From Varroa destructor (Eukaryota > Arthropoda > Arachnida > Mesostigmata > Varroidae), in the NCBI RefSeq assembly GCF_002443255.2, contig NW_019211457.1, positions 20,409,497 through 20,473,496 on the forward strand: a stretch of DNA of 64,000 nt, given 5' to 3'. Shown here one piece after another: positions 37,101-48,900 of this stretch. Each line of letters opens with the position of its first letter. Positions within the stretch are counted from its first letter, which is position 1. The notes beneath the pieces are model-generated. The model ran no database searches and was not told the origin of the DNA. It saw nothing but the letters and a program-made list of their open reading frames with translations. The translations under genes and the position numbers were made by a program.

Positions 37101-40100
37101 TGTGAGACGATGAGTGCCGCACTGCTCGGTTGTTTCCCATACCCTTCCTCATCTATTCCTCCTATGGTGTATCTCAAATTGTCACCGTAGAGGACCATAC
37201 TCGGCAGGCAGTATATATGGTCGCTTTGGCAGAAAACGAAAAAGGGCTCGCGCAGGACTCCGATCTCCAGACCACAACAAGATCACCACAGCGGGAGACA
37301 GATAGCTATTACATACGTAGAAGGGACGACAAAAAGCTCGAAGTGAAGAAAAGAGAATATGAAGAGTGGCCTCGGGTCTTATCTTTGTGCGTGTTCCGTT
37401 CCGCCCCATGCCGCCTTCTCGCCCGCTCACAACGGTTCTTCGTCAAAAAGTGGGAAAGAGGGAAGCAGTAGAAATGAGTGGCAGGTTTGTAGCTACCACG
37501 CGGCTACTGCAAAGGGAATTGTAAATAGCACCTTCGAGCCATCCCATTCCCAGGCTTCCTTTTGCCCTAGCGTTCCATGTTCCAAAAGGGAGTTCCTCTT
37601 GTTACATGCTACTACTGTTTCTTTAGTCCCCGGCACCATTCCTTCCTATACCAACATGGCCTCTGAATGGATGACTTTGTCCTGCCACTGCAACCGCTTG
37701 CTCTATTCTCCTTTATTGTGACCACACCCTTATTCACGCATGTGACTTTCGGTTGTTTCGTTCCCAGGGTATGACGGATACAGGAGAGCAACGACAGGTA
37801 ACACCAAAAAGCAGAACCGACATACGGGTGACATAAGGCCATTTGTACTGATACAATTATCACTTACGGTAAATTACCTAGCGGACCTCTATATTTACAT
37901 TGAAATAAATTTGTATCAAGTTGAGCAGGTTTGCTCGAATGTATTCTTTGACAGACACTATATTCTTTCTCTCAGCTGGAACTTATTTAGGAGCGCACAA
38001 AGAGCACTGACTAATGTAGTTTCTATCCGATCAGTCCGGTTGCATCATCCGTAAAAACGAATTAAAAATCAGAACATTTACACTTCCAATGCCCATTTCG
38101 CCTCATTCTTGAACCTAGTGTCGTGATTACATACATTATATTCTTATTATATAGAAAATATGCTGCATAGCTAGAAACATCGTGGAACTTGTCTACGATG
38201 ATTTCCAATCCTAGCAAGCTGTAGTTGGTAAGTATTGTCGTCAATTCTAATTTTTTAGAAGGATTGATGAAGCGGAAAGCTTTCGCCAGTGCTGTCGCCC
38301 TTAGGTGGACAGGGCCGATGTATCTAGCTCGTCTAGGATATGTTCGATATTTTATCGACTAAAGGCAAAAGAAGAACTCTTTGCCCTATCAGAGCCACCA
38401 ACACATATGGCCAACTCTCGTCGAATCCATTTCTATTGACACTACACTTTTCTTTATGGGAGTCTTTTTGTCGGTCGGCGGCTTTAACGGCTACAGCTTC
38501 TACTCTATCTTTTCTAAAGTCCATGCCCCCAGCCACCCTGTCCCTCAGCAATAGCATCCTCATCATCACACCGCTGCTTTCATAGCCACTATGAGCACTA
38601 GTACTACTTCCATAACTGTATAGCGATCTCTATTCTTATTTCCCTTGCTGCTTTCGCACCATTTTTTCCTCTTGACGTTGTTTCTTTAGTCATCGGCGTC
38701 CCTCGACGCTCAGATCGTATACCCATGCGCTGCAAGAAATGGGACGTAGACGTTCGATGCCTTTCTCTTGCGGAATGCTCCCGCTGTACAATTTTGACCA
38801 ACACTGTACAAAAACATACTTTGTGTGTCGATGTTCAGATGTATAACGTGAGATGTCTTCCGAACTGAATTTTCAAGAAGCTTTCGTGTTACGGCGTACA
38901 CGATGTAACCCAATGAAGGTAGGCATCATGTCTGCAATTAGCCGATGCATCTGACTATAGAAAAGGCTATAGCATAACAATGCTTGCATAGTAAGGTGAA
39001 ACAACAGGTGTACCCATTTTGTATAGCAGATTGCAACGAATATGCGTAGCGAGTATACATTGCAACAGTGAATGTTCGTCTTGAAATCACAGTAATCTGC
39101 ATATAAAGGGTGACGTAGATTTAAAGAACTGTATTGATTAATCATAGATCCGCTTTTGTTAGCTTGAGAACAAAACGTTTCTTTCATCAAATTAATGAAG
39201 ATGAGGGCGTTCTTTTAGTCGTTTCTCTTATTATCACATATTGTCTGCATCCGCGTGATTCTTTACTTATTCTTCTCTCAAATGTTGACGTAAGGAAAAG
39301 CAAGAAAATAGCAGCTTCTAGTGTCAAGAGCGCCAGGAATGGAGTAGAAGAAGCCTTGGCAGGGAGGAATAGTAGACAAAGCACCTTGCAGTGCCACCCT
39401 CTAATCCTTGCCAGAATGCCCTGTTTCTGCTATTCGCATCGCTAATGTATGCCACTGAAGGCCTGCTCTTACAATTGAACTGACAACATGGGCTTGGGTC
39501 GCTTCTAATACAGATCAACATCGTCTTGCATCAACGGAATCTGTGCTATGTTTACCACGTCGTTGCGATGCCATCCGTATCGGCTACATAGGCTATCGGC
39601 CTTGACTTCGTATCTCATTTAGCCGCCAGTTGGCTGATCAGAGCTCACCCCTCTTGTGGCACACATACTGTGCCTTGGGTGTCCGCTTGGCACCACTACA
39701 ATGACCACCCAACTGTAACTAGGGCCTGCCGCGTCATGGTCGAGCCAAATGAGTGAAGTAGCTACGTGCCGTCTACGTTTCTCATCGGGCAGTGACAAGC
39801 GATCGCAAAGAGTGCTAGATCAGAGAACGTAGTATAAGCAGAACACTGATTTATCTTTGGCCTCGCTTGAAGATTGCAGAGGCCCTCAACAACATAACCT
39901 CGTTGTTAATTCACCAGCATCTCAACTACCATAGCATCGAACTGAGACAAACACAGCACGGCACGTGAAGATGTGAGATAAATATACGGGTTTAAGTGTT
40001 TGTTATCAGCTTTATTGGCAAATATCCATTAATTTCTTATAGGATACTTCCATAATTAAACGACTATTTTCAATAACTGATTATTTAATAAACTATAAAA

Positions 40101-40889
40101 CACTAGAATACCAATGATAAACGGATTAAAACGGCACAGGTCGGATATCATTATTTATTTTCTAACATTTTCCATTTTGGATTTCGCAAAGGATAAATCC
40201 CCTGACATATACTAGGCTTAGTTCAGACAATTAACTATGCGTGAGTAAGCCTTTCTCAAAGATCTTTTTTAACGATACGAGGTATACATATAGCAGCCGG
40301 TCCGCCAGAATTGTAAGCGACCATGTTACAGCTGCTTGATCTCCGAGGCTAGTTAGTCATATTTACCTATTGCATTACACACTTCCCGCCCATTTAAAAT
40401 ATAGTTTACTACATTATTCTTGCTGTTATGGCTAGTCATATGGACTTACATGCCATTAATGGACATTTTTTTGCCATGTAATCTCAAGTATTTTAGTGAG
40501 CTACGCAAGTCTGAATAAAATGCAATCTAAGACCTATATTTTGTTCCTAAACAAAGAATATCCTTTGGAGGTAAATGAAACTCTAGAAAAAAGTAAAGAG
40601 GCAGGGAATGAATAGTACAACGGCTATACTGATATAGAAGTGTAACATTGACACATGATCATTATCGACCCTTAATTAACTTAAGATAGGTAGGTCCAAT
40701 ACTTTTCAGTGCATAGAATTTTAATCCAACAAGCGTAAGTTATATACAGGTCTGCAAACATACGGTTAGTCATGACGCTAGGTTAAGTTCGCAAGCTGAC
40801 TTATGACTCTAACTTAATTGGTAAGCCTGCTAATGCCATATATCTCGCCGCATCATAGCATACTCTTACGGATGTCCGAAAGATTTCAT

Positions 40890-40915
40890 CTTGTAGAAGA
40901 CCACCTTGTAGAAGA
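40890..40915. repeat. 11-bp repeat pair, 15-bp period
   Basis: CTTGTAGAAGA occurs twice, 15 bases apart. Confidence 0.6.
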
Positions 40916-42343
40916 ACTTCAGCAAATATTTTTACCTCATCAGGATCAGTTCACTGCGCGATAGACTCCATTGGCGTGAGAATTCATTCCTCGAGTAATT
41001 TCTGAACAGAGCCTTCTTAAACAGAATAAATCGCCTTCTTTCCATTGGTTCATTACAGCTTCCAGGCCGCCGCTAGCAACAGTGCCAAAAGAAGCTCTGA
41101 GAGGAAAGATATACGGGGAAATGGATGGTTGGTTACTCTTTTCTCGATGGTCAAATCTGCGCTAGCCTTGGCGCCAACAAGCCTCGGCCGGCCGTGGCCA
41201 GAGTTCGAAATTCTCTGACTTCGAGGAGTCTCACTAGTGAGTGGTCAGTGGTTGCAGCTGCCCAACACGTCGACAGGGTCTGTGTGGTCCAAGCCTCCAC
41301 CTAGTGACCGCTAGCAGGCTGGCTTGCTCTGTCGCAGTACCTAACGAGGAGCTATAGCCTGGATTAAAGCTGTCTGCAGTTAATCTGTCTCCCCTGTCTC
41401 AGTTCCTATGCTGAGCGCTTTACTCCTTGTTCTGGCGTAGCGCAGCCGCTTCACACGAGGCTACCTATAGGCCCACACAAAGCCATCTATACGAACCGCG
41501 ATCACACAGAAACACGTACATAGCTCTTACCGGTACAGTGACCATAGTGGTGCATGCTTGTCTTGTAAGAGGTATCGATGGTTTTCGCAAAGCAATACAA
41601 GTCTTGTGCCCAGAGGTTTCGAAGGATTCCGCACACGGAGCACATAGGAGTAGTTTCACGCCAGGTTTCACCGAATGATCCGATGGGGCGGCGCAACTAC
41701 ATTGAGACCATGTGACCCTCTGAAGAAGTAAGCTTCGTTGTGGTAGTCGCTCAGGAAATCTATAGGGGGCACGCAGGGTAGCTTGTTTAGTCACCAAAAA
41801 GAGAGCTATTATTCAGAGGCAAACTGCTACCTTTTGCTGCAAACGGTGACCCAGCAAAAACACAACCCTATGACTATGGCCCGTCATCCCACGCCACTCT
41901 GAGTGTATAGATGCGAGCGAAGTTTGGTTAGTGAGGTCCTCTAGGGAGTAGGCCCTTCCGTAGCTACTAAGTAAACCGTGAGCGGTTTGACTGGAGTTGT
42001 CTAATCAATTGTAACTTCATGGCCCCTCGATAAGATGATAATGATAATCTAGATAGATTATTAATGAGCGGGGGCCGATGCAAATAGTTTCGTTTCTATC
42101 TTTCGATTGTGCATAGCTCGCGCAACTGGCGTAGATAGAGAGCTTAATTGCAAGTTTCGTCGAAGCTGGCACTCTTTGGTGTACAGCGACAGCTAGTAGG
42201 ACGCAAAAGGAAAGGTGTAGAATACTGCGTCATTTTCTATTTCAACACATCGAGAATCAAATCATTCAAATACTACCCTCATTTGATAGATGTAAATGCC
42301 AAGCATATTAATTAGTGATTACTAATAGTAATAAAGAGTGTTG

Positions 42344-42365
42344 GTGTTAATGCGGTGTTAATGCG
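42344..42365. repeat. Perfect 11-bp tandem duplication
   Basis: GTGTTAATGCG occurs twice directly abutting. Confidence 0.75.
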
Positions 42366-42416
42366 GGTAGATACAACATATGTATTGAATCATCATGAAA
42401 AGCTACACCCACTAAG

Positions 42417-43126
42417 TTATAATACACTATTCTTTTCTATTGGCTTCATAACAGACGTTACATATATGCTCGAGTGTAGTTGAAAGTAGTAGTCAATGTC
42501 TTGGTTAAGGGCCTGCAAGCAAGATAGGAAGCCCAATTTGATAAAGACTAGAATAGACCACTCTAGTTCTGGCAGAATTGACAGAAGAAACTTAACTGCA
42601 TGATTATAACAGGTTCCATAAAACTCCAAAGACGAATATAATCCTTTATAGACCGAGACAAACTTGCTCCCCGTTTGAACGCATATCGGCTTAAAATGTA
42701 ACAAGTTTTTGTTAAGGGTCGTATACTGTTTAGGCACGTAGTACTTAACTAACACTAAAGAAAGTTGTGTAAACTGTTTATAAAGTACACTTAACTTTGA
42801 TATGAGAAAATCTTTGATATGAGAGATATATATTTTAATTAGGTTTTGTTCTTTATAAATAATCGGCGTTAACAACAGAACGATTAGAGCAAGTGATCTG
42901 CGTTTTGGACAGTTTGGTAAACGCAACCACAGTTACTGTGAACGTAACGCCTCTTAAAATGAATGCATGCCGTATACGCGGCGAATTTGTTTCTTCCGAT
43001 AGGAAGTTGAGAAGCTATTAAACCTACGTTCACATTAAGTAGTACAGATAAAAACTTAAAAAAACGGTTTTTAAAAGTCCAACTTGCAATATTTGAGGCA
43101 GTGGCAAGGGTTATAAAAAAACTCAC
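42417..43126 (-). other. Unidentified long open frames, possible decayed gene
   Basis: The longest open frame of the window runs on the minus strand from 42932 to 42417, about 170 codons between stops. It lacks a normal ATG near its beginning (the frame opens at a TTG). The product has several hydrophobic segments, including LALIVLLLTPII near the start and LEWSILVFIKLGFLSCLQAL near the end, with lysines between them, as a membrane protein might. An adjacent frame (43126-42884) with similar character overlaps its start by about 40 bases, so a single frameshift would join them into some 230 codons. No family is recognised. In AT-rich DNA hydrophobic open frames arise by chance, so this could be an exon, a frameshifted relic or noise. 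Confidence 0.2.
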
Positions 43127-44082
43127 ACTTAGACCAGTTTAACATATTAATTGGATTTATGCATTACTTCAGATTTCGGTTAGTACCTTTCACAATCTAT
43201 TTAGCGATTTGGATCAAACCCGCTGACGCTCTAGACGCGGATTAAACACGGGGTATCCTTACAAACGGTCAAAGTACTGAATATGTTGTTGCCAACTTGC
43301 TTCAAGCATCTGTAAAAAAGAACTGATTTCATTGGATAGAATGATAACCTAGAAACAGCTCCCAGGCGAAAGACGACATTTTATCTGCGTAACTTTCAAG
43401 AGCCATGTTAGGACCAGATTTTTCTTCGTGACCTGCTTCCTCCTGTCTATTGTGAAATGGACTATCAATCACTGATAACAACTAATAACGAGCGCTTGGT
43501 CTGTATCGACGACACTCAAATTAGATTCTTACTTAGGACCTTTTTGCCGCTTAGATTAACCTAGCCTACAGGTTAGCTTTGCAGACGTACCTGACGTAAG
43601 TCTATGAAGTATACAGAGTAGCAATATTTACTTGTACAAATGTACGTTCACATAGAAAATATTTTTCGTGTTTTAATTTAGCCCATTGCTCACATTTTTA
43701 AGAAGACATTCATAGTCAATCTCTGTTTTTTAAGTCAGAATGATTTATCGCACAAGACAATCATTTTTGCATCATATTATACAGTGAACAAAACGAAAAT
43801 AAAGAAGTTAGAAGTATTTTTTTTATCTAAATCATGACAATTGGTTGTATAAGTTTACGAAATTGTGCAAAAGTCATCGGAAAACTAAACTAGATCAAAA
43901 ACATCCGATGAAACATGGACCGGACGAGAAGAACTAAATCACTGACTTTACCTTTGCAGTCAAATAATACAACAGATCCAACTGCAGACATGTAAATGAC
44001 CATTCCCCATCCTAGCAACACTTTCAGGCTAAATAGCAACAAGCACCCTTTTTATAATCTCCTTAACCTACTCAATCTAGTC

Positions 44083-44127
44083 CTTGTATCCGTCCTAGAT
44101 ACAGGATCTTTGTAGCCATCCTAGATA
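44083..44127. repeat. Diverged 19-bp direct repeat pair
   Basis: CTTGTATCCGTCCTAGATA (44083-44101) and TTTGTAGCCATCCTAGATA (44109-44127) differ at three positions, with a 26-base period. Confidence 0.6.
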
Positions 44128-44179
44128 TTGCCAACCCCATTGCCTTTATATACATTATCAAACACGCACACACCTCGTC

Positions 44180-44199
44180 GTCTGAACCCGTCTGAACCC
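44180..44199. repeat. Perfect 10-bp tandem duplication
   Basis: GTCTGAACCC occurs twice directly abutting. Confidence 0.75.
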
Positions 44200-45272
44200 T
44201 TGCACTAGGACAAACGGGTGACTCGATAAATTCATTCAGGGCAACGAGAAGACAACTAAAGGTGAACCAAGGAGACAGGAGAAATTATTTTAATCCATTA
44301 TCCCCAGAGACACTGACTTTTGAAAGTGACGACTTCAAATAACAAAAAGATGTACTTACCCAAGTTACTACTAGAAAGAATATATACAAGAAACTATGTC
44401 CGAACAAACAAATAAAGCTTACGATTGTACTATTGACAGAACAGAATCTTTGAAAATATTTTAACGAACAACTGCGATTCCTCAGTAAGATCTCTCTTCC
44501 TTCACGCGTTCTACTCGCAGTTAATTGCTTGGGTAACACTCTTTGTCTGATTAATCACTTGAGTGAAGACGAGTAATGGAAACGCCACGTAGACTCCCTT
44601 GCTTGTCTGTGTACACATTAAGAAGCTACGCTTAAGCCGATGGTAAACCCACATCGAAAGTATGTCGCAAAGAAAATTCGACGACAGGAAGGGAATACGA
44701 TCTCGTTTCTTTTGTTAATGAAAACAGTGATATTAAGGCAGGTAAGGAGCAAGCTTGCTATACACAGAAGAAGAAATTTAAGGAGGAAGAGCGAGAATCA
44801 ATATGGCAGATCATAGTGGTTCATGATCTAGCGCTATGTCCAAAATTTGGGTAGAAATTTGGGGTCGAGGAGACAAGGGTAGGGAACGTTGTAGGATAAG
44901 GCCGTTAATTTGTCAAGCGGACCAACAACGTCAACGATCGGGAGGGCCGGAAAGACAAGCAGGCAAGGCCAAACTAGTAGCAGCAGCTGCTGGAGGAGAA
45001 TGGAGAACAAGGTCGAGGGACAAGGTGGTATACGAAGCACTCATAACTATGTCAGAACCTGTCTATGAGTAAGCGTTGTCGTCTATCACATGCATGTCTG
45101 TATACAGCATAGGAGAGGGGGTTGTTGGAAGACGCGATGACACTATCGCGATGAATATACCATCTTCGTCGTTGCCCCAAGCGAGCATAACCCAGCGGAA
45201 CTCCTGACCCAGCCGACTCGTACCAGCTCTATCGCGTCACTAACTCTTCTCGCTCTTTTTCTTGCCACGCAG

Positions 45273-45361
45273 TGTCAGCATTATTTCACATGAAGGAAAC
45301 GCCTCAAAGGGTAGTAACGAAGCCGACAACAGCGTTCTTGCTATCGAAAAGAATCCTGAAG
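45273..45361 (+). CDS. Candidate internal exon of an unknown plus-strand gene
   Basis: An 89-base segment is bounded by strong splice signals. Upstream there is a branch-point-like CACTAAC, then a pyrimidine-rich tract and CCACGCAG (AG at 45271-45272). Downstream the donor is AAG followed by GTAAGAAAG. One open frame reads a hydrophilic, acidic and asparagine-rich peptide, including EGNASKGSNEADNSVLAIEK, with an entry phase of two and an exit phase of one. A second frame (SALFHMKETPQRVV...) is also open, so the frame is not settled. No neighbouring exon or family is recognised, and the gene, if real, would extend beyond what can be seen here. Confidence 0.3.
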
Positions 45362-45660
45362 GTAAGAAAGATTGAAGGCCTAATAAGATTGACAGTGAGT
45401 CTTTCATTGTTACCGGGAATCATGACTTAGTTTATCGCTGTGAAGATCAATCACAATAACAGGAGACAATCTCGTAAACCTCTCCATTATGATAAAGGTA
45501 AGGATAGTTTCAATTAGATTAACGTTTCTGCCATGTTTTTGTTGCGTAACAAACCATGTCTGTATGTACAACAAACCATTGTTTGTTACAAATTAGTGAG
45601 ACGCATTATATTGGCCAAAGTAATTTATTCCAAACACTTACATCATTCTCAAACTAGTTT

Positions 45661-45705
45661 TTTACTAAACTTTGTCTAGTTTCAAACTAGACAAAGTTTA
45701 GTAAA
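45661..45705. repeat. Perfect 22-bp palindrome with one-base centre
   Basis: The left arm, 45661-45682, begins TTTACTAAACTTTG and ends TCTAGTTT. The right arm, 45684-45705, is its exact reverse complement, with a single C between them. AAACTAGTTT just upstream (45651-45660) repeats the inner part of the arm. It lies about 80 bases upstream of a mariner-like fragment and could be a fold-back of a transposon terminal repeat, a miniature element or a recent palindromic rearrangement. Confidence 0.9.
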
Positions 45706-45783
45706 CATTTGTATTTAAGCTCTCAAGCGCACGGTCATAAGTTGCCCGTGTATTATGAAAGAATGACGGGGTTTTAAATAAAA

Positions 45784-45985
45784 ATGTCGTTTAGTGCTAA
45801 AGATCAACGCTTAATGATTAAGTTCTTGTTTTTCAAAGATCATAGTTCTGGTACAAGCTACTGAGAATTGATGAAACATTAAGTGAGAATTACGTCAGCG
45901 AAACAATATTCGATTATTTATAAATACAAACATTGGAAGGTTAATGACTATAGCCCAGGACCTCAAACAAAAGTATGATTTGTTG
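45784..45985 (+). pseudogene. Fragment resembling a mariner transposase N-terminus
   Basis: From an ATG at 45784 the frame reads LMIKFLFFKDHSSG, a stop, then ELMKH. In neighbouring frames it continues with ENYVSETIFDYL, KHWKVND and SPGPQ. This order matches the N-terminal helix-turn-helix region of mariner transposases, where a short IKFLF start is followed by a Y/F-GE--S--T segment, a lysine-rich FK-G step and a proline-glycine-rich linker. Stops and frameshifts break it, and no catalytic region is recognisable downstream. The sequence before the ATG (about 45735-45765, ACGGTCATAAGTTGCCCGTG) is reminiscent of a mariner end, but no partner repeat was found. The call rests on motif order only. 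Confidence 0.4.
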
Positions 45986-48900
45986 TGATCACGGCAGCTT
46001 TTTACGCAAAACAAAGCGCGAACAATACGCTCCCTGTAGGTCCAATATATGATTCCTCAAGGCACATCTTATGAAATTGTAATGAAAACAAGGAAAAGAG
46101 CAAGCAATAAGCTCTTCAAGAATTGAGCTTAGAAGAGATGTGGTACACTATAGGGAAAAATTGAGGAATTATTACCGCAGAGAATCTGTCCGGAATTCAG
46201 CGTTGCCCTAGATGAGCATTGGGTGTGCCTGCGCCGCCTACCATAAAGAGGTCAACAGAAAGGAAAGCAACTCCGCTGGCAGATTCGTACACATTTATGC
46301 ATAAGCCAGTGCTCCTACTCGCGTTGAATTTCACGGGCATTATAAGATTTGACCAAGGAGTCCATGTTGCCAGATATCTTGAATTCAGGAAGAGCCTCGT
46401 AGACGTGTACTCAGCGTATAGTGTAGTTACTCAAGGCAATATAGCTTATAGCCATATTTTAATTTTTGTTTGAATTGGAAAGAGTGAAGGAACTGCGACC
46501 TCACTCCACACCTGATTTCAAATACTTACGAGCCTTAATGGGTGTGATGCGTGAGCTAGCTATGCTAGCGTCAATCTTCTCGAACAAACAACTGATAACG
46601 AGCTTAAGTATGGCAGCGCGATTGATTAGTACATAACTGTCGAGAAGTTTCCGTAATGCTAGTTCGAATGTAAAAACGATAAAAGGGGAATATATCTAAC
46701 GTACATATTTTCGTCTACCATGTATAGTTAGCTCTGGGCAACTTAATATAGTGCACTCTGCATTTAGTCACATGGAAATCCAAATAGCGGGATCTGTCTC
46801 GCAAGTTCAAATGATCATTTATATTTCATAGGCTCGATTAAGGAGTCGAGGAAAGGTTGCCCGTGCTACGTTTCTAATGCGGACTGTATGCGGCTTAAAT
46901 TGTATTATAATTAAAGTTGGAAAGTTCTGCCGAGTCCTAACTAATTCTTCTCTACTAACGTATAATAGAAACGTAGACAATATATAAAGCCGTTCGATTA
47001 ATGCACATATAGATTTTATGATAATGGTTCTTGAAAATAAACAGTACCCACTTATTTCAGTTATATTTATAAACCCAGTTTGATAAGCAGATGATAAAAA
47101 TTACAAAAATATTTTTAATAGGCACTCTCTTTCTTAAATAAAGTTATCATAATTAAGCGTTTGTGCCGCATAGCATATAATACGACTTGGTATTGAGTTT
47201 GATTTTCACCTAGTAACTGTTAACTTTAGTTTATAGTGAGATTTAATTACGAACTTGTTAGACAGTTGTTCGCCACCTACGACATAACTACGGACTTTTG
47301 TTGGTATAGTGTCAATACTATTTGGTCTGTGTGTACACATGCATACAGTATAGTAAATAATTGCATTCAAGGTATAACACGATGTAGCTGGCTTTGCAGC
47401 ATTTTCTCTGTTAGATCCCGCCAGTGCCTGACTGAAGTGTGGTAAATCGATGACAGGGGCACACTTCTGATCCTTTTGAGCGGCAAATATTAGAGGCTAC
47501 TGCATACGACCTCTGTCCGCGACAGTCCCTACGATGTAAAGGCTAAGCGGCGATGGCTTTTCAATAACGTCGTCAATATTTGCCCTGCTCCGACTTTTCC
47601 ACTGTACCCTTTTATACAAACGAGAGTTAAGCAGGAGGCGATGTTGATGATGAGCATGGCACTTGCTCTAGGAAAGAGACAGGACGTTGAATATTAAGTA
47701 AACGTATGAGAAAGGCGGTTCTTTGTGCGTATTATAATAGAAATGAGTTATGAGGGAGCGAAGGCACTGGTAAGCAATATGTAAGGGAGAAAACGGGATT
47801 CTAATTAACACGGCTCAAATTATTTATAGAGGCGGCAGTAATGCGAAATAATAGTCCTCAGTCGACAAAGCAAATGTAATAGGTTGCTTGCCGTTGTGTC
47901 AAAAAGAAAAACCTACATATTTGTTTAGAAAATGGTTCAAATATGAAATAATTTTATATAAGCATCGCGTATCAAAAAGGAAAAAATGTTAATGTCAGTA
48001 AGACTAAAAAGAGATCGGTTATGTGTGTATACATCAACACGCAAATGAAGAGGTTCAGGTCAGCATACGCATCGATTGTAAATGGCACAAATGATGCAGG
48101 TAAATCATAGATTACATGCAATGGAAACCGCCATATATCACTTACTTGTAACTGAGGTAACGTGAAAGTGGTACTTTATTTTGGAGGTGAAGCCACTGTT
48201 ATAGGCTCAACGTTGTCATATGTGTTACGAATCGTTTTATTGTCAACGTTAGAAAATCAGTTGTTATATCACTCACATTAAGTATCCTCTCTCTAACTTG
48301 ATGTCTGATGAGAATCGAAACCTTAGAAGACGTTTCTTTGTGACGAAGGTTTTTGAAAGCGGTTAAGCAATAATGGTTACTGAAATAATAAGGTAGAAAA
48401 GCGGAAACAAGCCATGTAACAATAATAGTTGGAAAGAAAGCCCTACTAATCTTTTTCCTGCTTTTGTGGCGGATCATAATTAATAATCCAAAATATCAGC
48501 CAGATTGGAAATCATATTGATCAAGATCACTGTTTTAATGGATAGCGCTAAACCTGCAACCTATGGTAGTTATCTGAGCAAAGATCAAACCGAATTTTTC
48601 CAAATTACAAAAAAAAAAAGTAGAACTACCCGTATTTGGCTACAGTTTTGTGAGGACTAAGAGTACCGTTTACTACGTACATACAAAGTAACATCTGCAG
48701 AAACTCTGTATGCGCGAGTGTTTGTAAGGTGGATCAGAGAGCGGATATGGAGTTTGGCATAAAAGAGGAGAAAGGGACAAGAATACTTTTCTCGGGTTGC
48801 AGGGGCTGTGGAGTCAGAGTTGTGTCCCGCAACAGTCTATGTCTCTCCGGTAGCGGACTGGGGTCGACGCATGTATAGGCGGCCCGTATTTGCGTCCCAA

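Larger units (their letters stand above)
28956..42416. other. Unassigned stretch with extended GC-richer domain
   Basis: Mostly AT-rich at 29.1-31.0 kb, 32.2-33.0 kb and 40.0-41.0 kb. A broad GC-richer domain runs from about 33.0 to 37.8 kb with purine-rich or pyrimidine-rich strand asymmetry, for example GA-rich at 33.9-34.35 kb. Numerous open frames here (largest 33398-33766 plus, 34403-34032 minus, 37359-37721 plus) overlap on both strands and show no known domain. A GGAC tetranucleotide run lies at 31100-31117 and a TA tract at 31008-31021. No transposon protein was recognised. Confidence 0.4.
43127..45272. other. Unassigned stretch
   Basis: AT-rich to 44.75 kb, with imperfect direct repeats at 44083-44127 and 44180-44199, then purine-rich and GC-richer to 45.27 kb. 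No gene recognised. Confidence 0.4.

Noticed and set aside
48199..48477. Minus-strand open frame with a basic segment followed by a hydrophobic stretch, resembling the approach to a receptor membrane helix
   Set aside because: Only one helix-like segment, no conserved receptor motif, and AT-rich DNA gives such frames readily.
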